From Actinomadura macrotermitis (GTDB lineage Bacteria > Actinomycetota > Actinomycetes > Streptosporangiales > Streptosporangiaceae), in the NCBI RefSeq assembly GCF_009604375.1, contig NZ_WEGH01000005.1, positions 248,001-312,000 on the forward strand: a DNA stretch of 64,000 bases. The letters are read 5' to 3'. Positions 51,411 through 60,978 of the stretch are shown here, one piece after another. The translations under genes were made by a program, and so were the position numbers. How positions within the stretch are numbered: position 1 is the first letter of the stretch; the number at the start of each line of letters is the position of its first letter. The notes under the pieces were generated by a model that was given only the letters and a program-made list of their open reading frames with translations, was not told where the DNA came from and did not search any database.

Positions 51411-53024
51411 GTGGCGCAGGAGACCCTTCCCGAGCGGCCCGGGGCCGCCGGGCCGTCCGGCGCCCCCGCACCGGCCCGCCCGCCCAGGCTGTGGCGCGGG
51501 GGGCGCGCGGGGCGGCCCCGCACCCTGCTGGCCCTGGCCGCCGGCGGGGCGATGTGGCTGGCCTTCCCGCCCCAGGACCTCACCCCCTTCGCCCCCGTCG
51601 GCGTCGCCGCTTTCACCCTGGCGGTGCACGGGCTGCGCGCGCGCAGCGGCGCCTGGCTGGGGTTCCTGGCCGGCGCCGCGTTCTTCCTGCCGGTCCTGAC
51701 CGGCATCTCCGCCATCGGCGACGACGGGTGGATCCTGCTCAGCCTGGTGCAGGCGCTGTACTGGCTGCCGCTCGGCGCCGGCGCCGCGCTGGTCGCCCGG
51801 CTGCCCGGCTGGCCGGTGTGGACCGCCGCCCTGTGGGTGGCGCAGGAGGCGCTGCGCGGCCGCCAGCCGTTCGGCGGGTTCCCCTGGGCGCGGCTGGCGT
51901 TCAGCCAGACCGGCACCCCGCTGACGCCCTACGCCTCCCTGGGCGGCGCGCCGCTGGTCACCTTCCTGACCGCCCTGCTCGGCGGCCTGCTCGCCTACGC
52001 CGCGCTCACCGCCTGGCGCGCCCGCGGCGGCGACGCCGGCGCCCGCCGCGCCGCGGCCCGGCCCGTCGCGGCCGCGCTGGCGGCCATGGCCGCGATCGTC
52101 GGCGGCGGCATGGCGATCCCCACCCCTACGGCCGGGCGCGCGGTGACCGTCGCGGTGATCCAGGGCAACGTGCCCCGCCTCGGCCTGGACTTCCTCGGCC
52201 AGCGCCGCGCCGTGCTGGACAACCACGTGCGCCGCACCCACGAGCTCGCCGAGCGCGTCCGCAGCGGCCGGGCGGCGCGGCCCGAGCTGGTGGTGTGGCC
52301 CGAGAACGCCAGCGACCTGGACCCCTACACCGAGCCCGACGCGCGCGCCGCGATCGACGGCGCCGTCCGCGACGTCGGCGTCCCGGTGCTGGTCGGCGCG
52401 CTGGTCGACACCCCCGACGGCCGCAAGGTGGAGAACCGCGGCATCGTGTGGGACCCCGTGACCGGCCCCGGCGACTACTACGTCAAGCGCCACCCGGTGC
52501 CGTTCGGGGAGTACCTGCCCTTCCGCGAGGTCCTGACCAAACTGATCAAGCGGTTCGAGCGGGTCCCGCGCGACTTCGCCAAGGGCGACCGCTCGGGCGT
52601 CATGCGGCTCGGCCCGGTCGACATCGGCGACGTGATCTGCTTCGAGGTCGCCTACGACAAGGAGGTCCGCGACGTGGCGCGCGGGAACATCCTGGTCGTG
52701 CAGACCAACAACGCCACCTACGGCCGCACCGGCCTGCCGCCCCAGCAGATCGCGATGTCGCGGCTGCGCGCGGTCGAGCACGGCCGTACGATCTTGGTGG
52801 CGGCCACGAGCGGTATCAGCGCGATCGTGGCGCCCGACGGCCGTATGATCTCCCGGTCACGGGAGTTCGTGCCGGACGTCCAGGTGGCCCGGGTGGCGGC
52901 GCGCACGCAGCGCACGCTCGCGGACCGGCTGGGTGCGCTGCCCGAATGGGCGCTGGTCGCGCTGGCCGCGGGGGCGGTCGCGGCGGCCGGCGGACTTGGA
53001 CGCGACAAGAACGAGGGGAACTGA
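51411..53024 (+). CDS. lnt: Apolipoprotein N-acyltransferase
   Basis: Lnt adds the third acyl chain to lipoproteins in the membrane. The protein has 537 residues: a cytoplasmic Pro-rich start, six to seven membrane helices up to about 245, then the nitrilase-like catalytic domain. The triad is Glu in VVWPENAS, Lys in [17 protein letters not shown] and Cys in [12 protein letters not shown]-terminal helix anchors the end. AAGGAG precedes GTG 51411. ppm1 follows after 5 bp; in mycobacteria the two functions are fused or paired, supporting the assignment. Confidence 0.93.
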   Translation: MAQETLPERPGAAGPSGAPAPARPPRLWRGGRAGRPRTLLALAAGGAMWLAFPPQDLTPFAPVGVAAFTLAVHGLRARSGAWLGFLAGAAFFLPVLTGISAIGDDGWILLSLVQALYWLPLGAGAALVARLPGWPVWTAALWVAQEALRGRQPFGGFPWARLAFSQTGTPLTPYASLGGAPLVTFLTALLGGLLAYAALTAWRARGGDAGARRAAARPVAAALAAMAAIVGGGMAIPTPTAGRAVTVAVIQGNVPRLGLDFLGQRRAVLDNHVRRTHELAERVRSGRAARPELVVWPENASDLDPYTEPDARAAIDGAVRDVGVPVLVGALVDTPDGRKVENRGIVWDPVTGPGDYYVKRHPVPFGEYLPFREVLTKLIKRFERVPRDFAKGDRSGVMRLGPVDIGDVICFEVAYDKEVRDVARGNILVVQTNNATYGRTGLPPQQIAMSRLRAVEHGRTILVAATSGISAIVAPDGRMISRSREFVPDVQVARVAARTQRTLADRLGALPEWALVALAAGAVAAAGGLGRDKNEGN

Positions 53025-53029
53025 CACCG

Positions 53030-53776
53030 ATGGAGATCCCAGCCGGCCTCGGCCGGGTGCTCGTGATCATCCCGACCTACAACGAGCGGGACAACATCGC
53101 GGGCATCGTGGGCCGGGTGCGGGCCTCCGCGCCGGCCGCAGACGTGCTGGTCGTCGACGACAACAGCCCGGACGGCACCGGCGAGCTGGCCGACGAGCTG
53201 GCCGCCGCCGACGAGCGGGTCAAGGTGCTGCACCGCACCGCCAAGGACGGCCTCGGCGCGGCCTACATCGCCGGGTTCGGGTGGGCGGCCGAGCAGGGCT
53301 ACGACGTGATGGTCGAGATGGACGCCGACGGCTCGCACCAGCCCGAGGAGCTGCCGCGGCTGCTGGAGGCGCTGCAGGACGCCGACCTGGTCATCGGCGC
53401 CCGCTACGTGCCCGGCGGCAAGGTCGTCAACTGGCCCAAGCGCCGCGAGGTGCTCTCGCGCGGCGCCAACACCTACGCGCGGATGATGCTCGGCGTGCCG
53501 CTGCACGACGTGACCGCCGGATACCGGGCGTTCCGCGCCGCGACGCTGGAGAAGATCGGCCTGGGCGAGGTCAACTCGCGCGGCTACATCTTCCAGATCG
53601 ACCTGGCGCTGCGCGCGCTGCGCCAGGGCCTGAAGGTGGTGGAGGTGCCGATCACCTTCGTCGAGCGCACCCAGGGCGTCAGCAAGATGGACGGCGACGT
53701 CATCGGCGAGGCGATGCTGCGGGTCACCCAGTGGGGGATGAGCGAGCGCGCCCGCCGGCTGCGCGGCGGCCGCTAG
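53030..53776 (+). CDS. ppm1: Polyprenol monophosphomannose synthase
   Basis: A GT2-family enzyme of 248 residues that transfers mannose from GDP-mannose to polyprenyl phosphate, supplying protein O-mannosylation and lipoglycan synthesis. Motifs: [44 protein letters not shown] (catalytic DAD), [11 protein letters not shown] and [11 protein letters not shown]. It has no membrane domain of its own; adjacent Lnt is the membrane partner known from mycobacterial Ppm1. It shares an operon with lnt. Confidence 0.93.
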   Translation: MEIPAGLGRVLVIIPTYNERDNIAGIVGRVRASAPAADVLVVDDNSPDGTGELADELAAADERVKVLHRTAKDGLGAAYIAGFGWAAEQGYDVMVEMDADGSHQPEELPRLLEALQDADLVIGARYVPGGKVVNWPKRREVLSRGANTYARMMLGVPLHDVTAGYRAFRAATLEKIGLGEVNSRGYIFQIDLALRALRQGLKVVEVPITFVERTQGVSKMDGDVIGEAMLRVTQWGMSERARRLRGGR

Positions 53777-53877
53777 GGACCGCCCGCCCGGCACCGGCGC
53801 CCGCCGCGGGAAACGTTCGCGGCCGCCGCGGCGTTGACCAGGTACAAGCCCCCGCCGCCGACCCCGAAGATGGAGCC

Positions 53878-54408
53878 ATGCGCCGACTGCTGGTCCTCGC
53901 GTTCCTGCTGATGCCGCTGCTGGAGATCTACGTGATCATCCAGGTGGGGTCGGTGATCGGCGGCTGGTGGACGGTGCTGCTGCTGTTCGCCGAGAGCGCC
54001 TTCGGCGGCTGGATCGTGCAGCGCGAGGGGCGGCGCGCCTGGCGGGAGCTGCAGGAGACCTTCGGCCGCGGCGCCGTGCCGGGCCGCGAGCTGGCCGACG
54101 CCGCGCTGGTGCTGGTCGGCGGCGTGCTGCTGCTGACCCCCGGCTTCGTCAGCGACGTGCTGGGCTTTTTGTTCGTGATCCCCTTCACCCGGCCGCTGAT
54201 GCGGCGGCTGCTGGCGGGGCTGGCCGCCAAGCGCGTCCAGCGCGCCGAGACGAGGATGTTCCCGCCGGTGGGCATGGCCGGCGGGATGCCGGGCGGGTTC
54301 CCCTTCGAGGAGGGGTTCGGGGACAGGGGCGCGGCCCGCGAGGGCGGTGCGGCGCCGCGCGGCCCGGTGGTGCAGGGCGAGGTCCTGCGCGACGACGACC
54401 GCGCCTGA
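53878..54408 (+). CDS. fxsA: FxsA family membrane protein
   Basis: A 176-residue membrane protein of the FxsA family, named after a gene whose product affects phage exclusion in E. coli; its role here is unknown. Features are an N-terminal LVLAFLLMPLLEIYVIIQVG, GGWIVQREGRRAWRELQ, and LTPGFVSDVLGFLFVIPFTR. The C-terminal 45 residues are Gly/Met/Pro-rich and disordered. It follows ppm1 and is convergent with rbpA, as in other actinomycetes I recall. Confidence 0.9.
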   Translation: MRRLLVLAFLLMPLLEIYVIIQVGSVIGGWWTVLLLFAESAFGGWIVQREGRRAWRELQETFGRGAVPGRELADAALVLVGGVLLLTPGFVSDVLGFLFVIPFTRPLMRRLLAGLAAKRVQRAETRMFPPVGMAGGMPGGFPFEEGFGDRGAAREGGAAPRGPVVQGEVLRDDDRA

Positions 54409-54460
54409 GCGGGGAGCCGGGCCGGGCGGCCCTGAACGCCCCGTGGCGGGCGCGAAAAGG

Positions 54461-54500
54461 CCGGGCCCGCACCGTCCGGGGGGTGACGGTACGGGCCCGG
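54461..54500. terminator. Convergent terminator, fxsA / rbpA
   Basis: A 16-bp stem with one mismatch (54461-54476 with 54485-54500) has an 8-nt loop, between the two opposing genes. Confidence 0.7.
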
Positions 54501-54579
54501 GCTCACAGGCCTGTGGGCGCCCGGCGGACCGGGTGCCTGCTTGGGATCTTGAGTGGGTGCGGCCGCGCGTCCGGCGGCG

Positions 54580-54924
54580 TCAGGCGCTCTTGCGGCGCCC
54601 GGCGCGCAAGATGGCGAGCCGTTCGGCCAGGACCTCCTCCAGATCCTCCACGGTGCGGCGTTCCATGAGCATGTCCCAGTGGGTGCGGGCGGGCTTGCCC
54701 TTCTTGGTCTGGGGCAGTTCCCCGTCGACCCGCAGGGCGGTCGCGCCGCAGCTGCGGCATTCCCAGGTCATCGGCACCTCGGCCTCGGCGGCGAGCGTCA
54801 CGGTGAACCGGTGGCCCTTGGTGCAGGTGTAGTCCACCTCTTGGCGCGGGGCCAGGTCGGTGTTGCGATCGTTCTCGTAGCTCGTCGCTCCGAGTCGGGT
54901 GCCGCGAAGTGCGCGCTCGGCCAT
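54580..54924 (-). CDS. rbpA: RNA polymerase-binding protein RbpA
   Basis: RbpA binds the principal sigma factor and RNA polymerase and stabilises the open promoter complex in actinobacteria. The 114-residue protein begins MAERALRGTRLGATSYENDR. Its core zinc-ribbon-like domain has Cys in YTCTKGHRF and ECRSCGATA. The basic linker TKKGKPARTHWDMLMERRT leads to the sigma-interaction domain. The ATG at 54924 gives the conserved N-terminus; a GTG at 54930 would add two residues. RbpA also modulates rifampicin tolerance, of interest beside the rgt-helR operon. Confidence 0.95.
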   Translation of the reverse strand: MAERALRGTRLGATSYENDRNTDLAPRQEVDYTCTKGHRFTVTLAAEAEVPMTWECRSCGATALRVDGELPQTKKGKPARTHWDMLMERRTVEDLEEVLAERLAILRAGRRKSA

Positions 54925-55132
54925 CGTCACGTGCCTCCCAGACGGCTTACGGTGGTACCCATCCCAACGCTGAGTACCGTGTCAAGATTCCCCGTCGGGC
55001 CGCGTCCAACCCTGCCGATTTGCCGCCGCGGGCCCGTCACGGCCCGGGCGGGCCGGCGGAGCCGGTCACGTGATCGGCGAAACCGTAGGCGCGGGCCTGC
55101 CCGGCGGTGGACCAGCGGCCGCGGGCGGCTGA

Positions 55133-55957
55133 TCAGGCGGGGCCGGGCTCGCGGCGCGCGGGGGCGGCGTGGTCCCACAGGCCGCGGGCGGCCATGACCT
55201 CGCGCAGCAGGACCAGCTCGTCGGTCATGACGCCGTCCACGCCCAGGTCCAGCAGCCGGGCCATGGCGGCCGGGTCGTTGATCGTCCAGACGTGCACCTT
55301 CAGGCCGAGCGCGTGGGCCTGGGCGACGAAGGCGGGGGTGACCACGCGGACCGGGCCGAAGGAGGCCGGGACCTGGGCGCAGGCGACGCCGGCGGCGGCC
55401 AGGCCGGCCAGGCGCGCGGCGGCGCGGCCGCGCGCCAGGGCGCGCAGGGTGGTGATGTCGCGGGGGCCGAGGGCGGTGCAGACGGGCCGGTCGGTGTACA
55501 TCGGGACGCGGGCGCGCAGCCGGGCCAGCCGCCGGTCGGAGAAGGAGGTGACGCACACCCGGTCCCAGGCCTTGGTGCGGTGCAGCACCTCCAGCAGGGG
55601 GCCGAGGACGGGGGCGTCCTTGATGTCGATGTTGACGCGGGCGCCGGGGAAGGAGCCGAGCACGTCGGCCAGGCGGGGGATGGGCTCCAGGCCGCCGATG
55701 CGGGCCTTGGCGACCTCGGTGTAGGGCAGGCGTGCCACGTGCCCGGTGCGGTCGGTGACACGGTTCAGGGTGCGGTCGTGAAAGGCCAGCACGACGCCGT
55801 CGGCGGTGGCGCGGGCGTCGGTCTCCAGGTAGCGGTACCCGAGGTCGGTGGCGCGCTGGAAGGCGGCCATGGAGTTCTCGGGGCGGCCCGCGGCGCCGCC
55901 GCGGTGGGCGAACGGGATGGGGCCGGGGTGGTCGAGGAATTCGTACGAGCGCGGCAC
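55133..55957 (-). CDS. Glycerophosphodiester phosphodiesterase
   Basis: A GDPD-family TIM-barrel hydrolase of 274 residues, predicted to release an alcohol and glycerol 3-phosphate from phospholipid head-group diesters. The catalytic His pair and metal ligands are in FAHRGGAAGRPENSMAAF, YLETDARATADGVVLAFHD (His in FHDRTLNRV) and VNIDIKDAP. No signal peptide is present, so it is cytoplasmic. A dispersed class 2 element lies 47 bp upstream of the GTG start. Confidence 0.92.
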   Translation of the reverse strand: MPRSYEFLDHPGPIPFAHRGGAAGRPENSMAAFQRATDLGYRYLETDARATADGVVLAFHDRTLNRVTDRTGHVARLPYTEVAKARIGGLEPIPRLADVLGSFPGARVNIDIKDAPVLGPLLEVLHRTKAWDRVCVTSFSDRRLARLRARVPMYTDRPVCTALGPRDITTLRALARGRAAARLAGLAAAGVACAQVPASFGPVRVVTPAFVAQAHALGLKVHVWTINDPAAMARLLDLGVDGVMTDELVLLREVMAARGLWDHAAPARREPGPA

Positions 55958-56003
55958 TCACCCGATTATGGCCGCTCGGCGGCACCCCGGACGACCGAGG
56001 CTC

Positions 56004-56029
56004 GACCTTACTATGTCAAGGCGGCGGGT
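56004..56029 (+). repeat. Dispersed element, class 2, copy 2 (between GDPD and EF-hand genes)
   Basis: The site reads GACCTTAC-TAT-GTCAAGG followed by CGGCGGGT. The 3-nt centre differs from other copies, and the right flank is slightly changed. It lies 47 bp from the GDPD start and 59 bp from the EF-hand gene start. Confidence 0.65.
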
Positions 56030-56087
56030 GATGGTGCTACGGTCCTGTGTCCGACCCAGCACGACCCCACTTCAAGGAGAACCACCG

Positions 56088-56306
56088 ATGGCGGACACCG
56101 ACCAGTACCGGGCGACGTTCGAGATGCTCGACACCGACGGCGACGGGTACATCTCGCCGGCCGAGCTGAAGAACCTGATGCGCGCGTTCGGGCAGGAGGT
56201 CAGCGACACCCGGGCGGTGGAGATCGTGGTGCAGGCCGACCGCAACCGCGACGGCAAGATCTCATTGGAGGAGTTCGCGGCCCTGATGCAGGACTTCCGA
56301 GGGTAG
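56088..56306 (+). CDS. Small EF-hand calcium-binding protein
   Basis: A calmodulin-like protein of 72 residues with two EF-hands. Loop 1 is DTDGDGYISPAE and loop 2 is DRNRDGKISLEE; both keep the acidic residues at positions 1, 3, 5 and 12 (Asn or Asp at 3, Asp at 5), so both may bind calcium. AAGGAGA precedes the ATG. There is no signal peptide, so it would act in the cytoplasm as buffer or sensor. Partner unknown. Confidence 0.9.
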   Translation: MADTDQYRATFEMLDTDGDGYISPAELKNLMRAFGQEVSDTRAVEIVVQADRNRDGKISLEEFAALMQDFRG

Positions 56307-56319
56307 CCCGTCAGGTGGT

Positions 56320-57433
56320 TCACGATGGGCGCGGTGCGCCGGGAAGGCGGACCGTGACCAGGAGGCCGCCGGTGGGGCGGGGGGCGAGGTCGAGGGTCCC
56401 GTCGTGGGCGCGGACGATGCTGTGCACGATGGCCAGCCCGAGGCCGACGCCGGCGTGCTCGTCGGTGCGGGCGCGTTCGGTGCCGCGCTGGAAGGGCTCG
56501 GTGAGGGTCGGCACCAGGTCCGGTGGGAGCGGGGGGCCGGTGTTCTCGACCCGCAGCACGCTCGCGTCGTGCCGGGTCCCGGTGTGGACGCGCACGGTGC
56601 CGCCGGCGGGCAGGTTGTGGACGATGGCGTTCTGGAGGAGGTTGGTCGCCATCCGCAGCAGGAGCGCCGCGGAGCCGGAGGTGCGTGCCGTCTCGCCGGT
56701 GACCTCCAGGGTGATGTGGCGTCGTTCGGCGAGGGGAAGCAGGGTCTCGGCGGCCTCTTCGGCGAGCAGGGACAGGTCCACGGGTTCGCGGGCGAAGTTC
56801 CTGCGGTCGCTGCGGCCGAGCAGCAGCAGGGCCTCGGTGAGGTCGATGGCCCGGGTGTTGACGGTGTGCAGGCGGTCGATGAGCTCGCGCTGGTCGCGGC
56901 CGGGGTCGTTGCGGGCGACCTCCAGGAGGGTGCGGGAGATGGCCAGCGGGGTGCGCAGTTCGTGGGAGGCGTTCGCGGCGAACCGCTGTTGCTCGGTGAT
57001 GTGGGACTCGAGTTGCTCGAGCATGGTGTCGAAGACGTCGGCGAGTTCGCGGAACTCGTCGCCGGGGCCTTCCATGCGGATGCGGTGGGACAGTGATCCG
57101 CCGGCGGCCATGCGGGCCGCGTCGGCGATCCGGGTGAGCGGGGCGAGCATGCGGCCGGCCAGGAGCCATCCTCCCAGCAGGCCGAACACCAGCAGGAAGG
57201 CCAGTGCCTGGAAGGCGCGGGGCAGGAAGGCGCGCTGCAGGTCGCCGCGGGTGGGGACCGAGGGCGGGGACGGCAATCCCGGCCGGCAGCCCCACGGTCC
57301 GGGGACGAAGGCGGCGTCGGGCACGTAGCGCAGCAGGAACACCCACACCACGGCCAGCAGGAGGACTCCGGCGATGAGGAGGAATCCGGCGTAGCTGAGG
57401 GTGAGTTTCAGGCGGGCGCTCAGCCCGGGGCGT

Positions 57434-57441
<8 letters not shown>
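56320..57441 (-). CDS. Sensor histidine kinase
   Basis: A membrane sensor kinase of 373 residues. Two membrane helices (about 12-37 and 78-98) enclose a short extracellular loop of about 40 residues with one Cys (GPWGCRPG). A HAMP segment follows, then the H-box FAANASHELRTPLA, N-box NLLQNAIVHN and G-boxes GVGLGLAIVHSIV. The loop is too small for a large sensory domain. It overlaps the response regulator upstream by 8 bp, making a classic OmpR-type pair. Confidence 0.92.
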
Positions 57442-58111
<670 letters not shown>

Positions 58112-58163
58112 ATCGGCAGCCTAGGCAGCACGGTGTATCGCGGGCGTATGCGGGCCGGGGCGG

Positions 58164-58817
58164 TCAGGCCCGGGCGCGCCACCAGGGGCGTGAGGCCAGT
58201 GCGGCCAGCCCGGCCCCGGCGGCGTTGAGCAGGACGTCGTCGACGGAGGAGACCCGGTCCAGGCGCAGGAGGTACTGCAGGATCTCCAGCAGGGCCGAGC
58301 AGCCCGCCCCCAGCGCCAGGGCCCGCGGCACCGAGGCCAGCGCGGCGAACCGCAGCGGGACCAGGAATCCCAGCGCCGCGAACACCAGCATGTTGCCGAT
58401 GATCTGGCCGGCGTCCATGGTGAGCAGGTCGTGCAGCGGTACCAGGTTCACCACGGCGCCGTTCTCGTCGCCGGGCAGCAGGATGATCCAGGCGCACGGC
58501 ACCGTCCCGTAGACGATGCCGACCTCGGCCAGCGACATCCGCCAGGGCGCCGGGACGCCGGCGGCCTTGCGGCGCCGTGCCAGCGCCCACGCCGCCAGCG
58601 CGGCCGGGGGCAGCGCGAGCACGGTGATGAGGGCCACGCCGTTGAAGGTGGCGACCCACCGGTGCCAGTCGGGGTCGTGCAGCGGCATGGCCAGCATCCG
58701 CAGCACCATGCCGAGCGGGCCGAACGCGGCGAGCGCCACGGCCGGGAGCGCCAGGCCGGCGATGACGATCATGCGTTTGCGGCGGGCCGGTGCCGACAGG
58801 GGTGAGCCGTGGTCCAT
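58164..58817 (-). CDS. VanZ-like membrane protein
   Basis: A 217-residue membrane protein of the VanZ family, whose founding member raises teicoplanin tolerance by an unknown mechanism. About five membrane helices; the conserved region reads VNLVPLHDLLTMDAGQIIGNMLVFAALGFLVPLR (quoted in part) and LLRLDRVSSVDDVLLNAAGAGL. It lies 52 bp upstream of the two-component genes on the same strand, so it could be their cotranscribed output or first gene. Confidence 0.85.
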   Translation of the reverse strand: MDHGSPLSAPARRKRMIVIAGLALPAVALAAFGPLGMVLRMLAMPLHDPDWHRWVATFNGVALITVLALPPAALAAWALARRRKAAGVPAPWRMSLAEVGIVYGTVPCAWIILLPGDENGAVVNLVPLHDLLTMDAGQIIGNMLVFAALGFLVPLRFAALASVPRALALGAGCSALLEILQYLLRLDRVSSVDDVLLNAAGAGLAALASRPWWRARA

Positions 58818-58894
58818 GCGCCCATCTAAGCGGGAGGGGTGTTGCGGCGGTGTATGCGTTTTTCGATCGGTCCGGGCCGCCTTCGAGGGCAGGG

Positions 58895-59455
58895 TCAGTC
58901 GACGGGGGCGGTCCATTCGCGGCGGCGGGCCTCGGCGAGGGCGACGGCGGTGGCGACCGCGACGTTGAGGGAGCCGACGCGGCCGATCTGGGGGATGTAG
59001 GCGACGGCGTCGGCGGCGGTGAGCAGGGCGGGGGAGCAGCCGTGGTCCTCGCCGCCGACGGCCAGGCAGATGTCGCCGTCCAGGGGCGCCTCGTGCAGCG
59101 GCAGGGCGTCGGCGGTCAGCTCGACCGCGATCAGCCGCAGGCCTTCGGCGCGGACGGCGGCGGCGGCCTCGGCGGCGGTGCCGGCGTGCTCCCAGGGGAC
59201 CAGGCGCTCGGTGCCGAGGGCGGTCTTGGCGACGTTGCGGTGGGTGGGGGGCGTGGCGTTGCCGGCCAGCCACAGGTGGTCGACGCCGAAGACGGCGGCG
59301 CTGCGCATGATCGAGCCGATGTTGAACGGCTGGGTGACCGATTCGACCAGCAGGTGCAGGCGGCCGTTGGTGCGGCGGCGCCATTCGCGGTTGAGGCGCT
59401 TGACGTCGGTCGGGCGCAGCTGCCTGCGCTGCTGCTCGGCGGGCTGGCCGGTCAT
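58895..59455 (-). CDS. SpoU/TrmH-family RNA ribose methyltransferase
   Basis: A 186-residue knotted SPOUT methyltransferase predicted to 2'-O-methylate tRNA or rRNA. Motif 1 is VTQPFNIGSIMRSAAVFGVD, motif 2 is LAVGGEDHGCSP, and motif 3 is YIPQIGRVGSLNVAVATAVAL, quoted in part, which binds S-adenosylmethionine. A basic N-terminal stretch (RRQLRPTDVKRLNREWRRR) may contact RNA. It overlaps the upstream methyltransferase gene by 4 bp (ATGA). Confidence 0.9.
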   Translation of the reverse strand: MTGQPAEQQRRQLRPTDVKRLNREWRRRTNGRLHLLVESVTQPFNIGSIMRSAAVFGVDHLWLAGNATPPTHRNVAKTALGTERLVPWEHAGTAAEAAAAVRAEGLRLIAVELTADALPLHEAPLDGDICLAVGGEDHGCSPALLTAADAVAYIPQIGRVGSLNVAVATAVALAEARRREWTAPVD

Positions 59456-60087
59456 CGGGTGGGGCCTTCCTGGTGGGTGGTCTGCTGCTCGGGGCGGGCG
59501 GAGACCGCCAGGATCCGGTAGGCCGAGCGGGAGGCGGTGCGTTGGGTGGGGAAGCCCTGGTCGTTCAGCCAGCGCTGCAGGGAGTCCGAGCCGAGGTGTT
59601 TCTGCACGACCAGGTGGGCGCGGCCGCCGGGGGCCAGGCGGGGAAGCCAAGTGAGCAGCAGGTCGTGCAGGGCGGCCTTGCCGATGCGGATCGGCGGGTT
59701 GGACCAGATGGCGGCGTAGCGCTGGGCGGGGTCGATCTCCTCGGCCAACCCGAACCTTACGTTGTCAAGGCCGGCGGTTTGGGCATTGCTCCGCGCCAGG
59801 TCGAGCGCGCGTTCGTTGACGTCGACGCCGACGACGGCCGCCTGCGGTGCGCGGGTGGCCATGGTGAGGGCGATGGGGCCGTAGCCGCAGCCCAGGTCGA
59901 GCAGGGTGCCTTCGGGCGGGGGCGGCGGGACGGTCTCCAGCAGGATGCGGGTGCCCAGGTCCACGCGGTCGGGCGAGAAGACGCCGCTGTCGGTGTTCAG
60001 GCGCAGGTGCAGGTCGGGCAGGACCAGGTCGATGGTGCGCGGACGGCCGGCGGCGCCGGGTTTGGCCGCGAAGTAGTGTTCCCCCAC
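59452..60087 (-). CDS. Class I methyltransferase, RsmC-like
   Basis: A 211-residue S-adenosylmethionine-dependent methyltransferase like the catalytic half of RsmC/RlmG, which methylate guanine N2 in rRNA. Motif I is LLDLGCGYGPIAL, the acidic loop is VVGVDVNERAL, and the catalytic motif is WSNPPIRIG (NPP). Codons for GLDNVRF are CTT GAC AAC GTA AGG TTC, rare choices for this genome, because a dispersed element overlaps them. GTG 60087 is preceded by TACGGT 8 nt upstream, suggesting a leaderless start. Confidence 0.88.
   Translation of the reverse strand: MGEHYFAAKPGAAGRPRTIDLVLPDLHLRLNTDSGVFSPDRVDLGTRILLETVPPPPPEGTLLDLGCGYGPIALTMATRAPQAAVVGVDVNERALDLARSNAQTAGLDNVRFGLAEEIDPAQRYAAIWSNPPIRIGKAALHDLLLTWLPRLAPGGRAHLVVQKHLGSDSLQRWLNDQGFPTQRTASRSAYRILAVSARPEQQTTHQEGPTR
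59752..59779 (+). repeat. Dispersed element, class 2, copy 3 (inside the RsmC-like gene)
   Basis: The site reads GAACCTTAC-GTT-GTCAAGG followed by CCGGCGGTT, identical to the copy at 33966 outside the central 3 nt. It lies wholly inside coding sequence and sets rare codons there, which argues that the DNA word itself is maintained. Confidence 0.6.
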
Positions 60088-60186
60088 GTCGGCCGACCGT
60101 ATCAGCGTGGCGGGGGTGCCGGTGCGGCGCGTAGGTGGGACAGTGCTGGCGGTTGCGCGGGTGGTGGCGTCGGTGTGGGGGCCGGG

Positions 60187-60960
60187 ATGGTCGTTGCGGG
60201 TGTGTTGTGGTGCGTCGTGTGCTGGTACGCGCTGCGCGGGCTGGGGTCGGTGTGGGGCCGGGCGGCGGGGTGGGTGGAGCGGTTGTCGCCGTACACGCGG
60301 CGGTTGCACGCCTGGGTGCTGTCGGCGCCGGCGACGTTCGTGTACGTGGTGTTGTTCACGGTGTCGACGCTGGTGCAGTTCTCGGTGCCGCCGCGGTTGA
60401 TCGAGCTGTTGACGACGTTGCAGTCGACGAATCTGGTGAATCTGCATCGGGCGCCGTTGCAGACGTTGCTGGACAGTGCGTTGTGGGTGGCCGACAACGG
60501 TCAGGGGTTGTCGTTGTACGTGGTGGTGTTCGCGACGGTGGTGGCGTGGGCGGAGCGGCGGTACGGGACGCCGCGGATCGTGGTGGTGGGGGCGGCGGGG
60601 CATGTGCTGGGGTCGTTGCTGACGGTGGCGGTGGAGCGGCGTGCGCTGGAGTCGGGGCGGGCTCCGGCGCGGCTGGCGGTGACGACGGATGTGGGGGTCA
60701 GTTACATCATGGTGGCGGGGTGTGCGGCGGCGGTGCTGCTGATGCGGGGGCGGTGGCTGGCGGTGGGGGTGGTGTTCCTGGGTGTGGGGGTGGTGGGGCC
60801 GATGTTCTGGAGCCGGACGTTGTGGGATCTGGGGCATCTTTTGGCGATGCTGTGCGGGTTGGTGGTGGCGTGGGGGTTGTTGCGGGTGGCGCCGCCGCGG
60901 CGGCCGCCGGATCTGGCGGGGTGCCTGCCGGTGGGGGGTCGCCGGGCCGGCGCTTCGTGA
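60187..60960 (+). CDS. Rhomboid-like membrane protein
   Basis: A six-helix membrane protein of 257 residues in the rhomboid-like group of actinobacteria. Helices alternate with short loops; TDVGVSYIMVAGCAA has Ser where rhomboid proteases have GxSG, and DLGHLLAMLCG has the His. The GxSG motif is GVSY here, so proteolysis is doubtful. A conserved pre-helix part contains YTRRLHAWVLSAP and LHRAPLQTLLDSALWV. The start at ATG 60187 has GGGGG upstream; an earlier GTG is possible. Confidence 0.75.
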   Translation: MVVAGVLWCVVCWYALRGLGSVWGRAAGWVERLSPYTRRLHAWVLSAPATFVYVVLFTVSTLVQFSVPPRLIELLTTLQSTNLVNLHRAPLQTLLDSALWVADNGQGLSLYVVVFATVVAWAERRYGTPRIVVVGAAGHVLGSLLTVAVERRALESGRAPARLAVTTDVGVSYIMVAGCAAAVLLMRGRWLAVGVVFLGVGVVGPMFWSRTLWDLGHLLAMLCGLVVAWGLLRVAPPRRPPDLAGCLPVGGRRAGAS

Positions 60961-60978
60961 GCCGGTCTTGTGGCGGGG

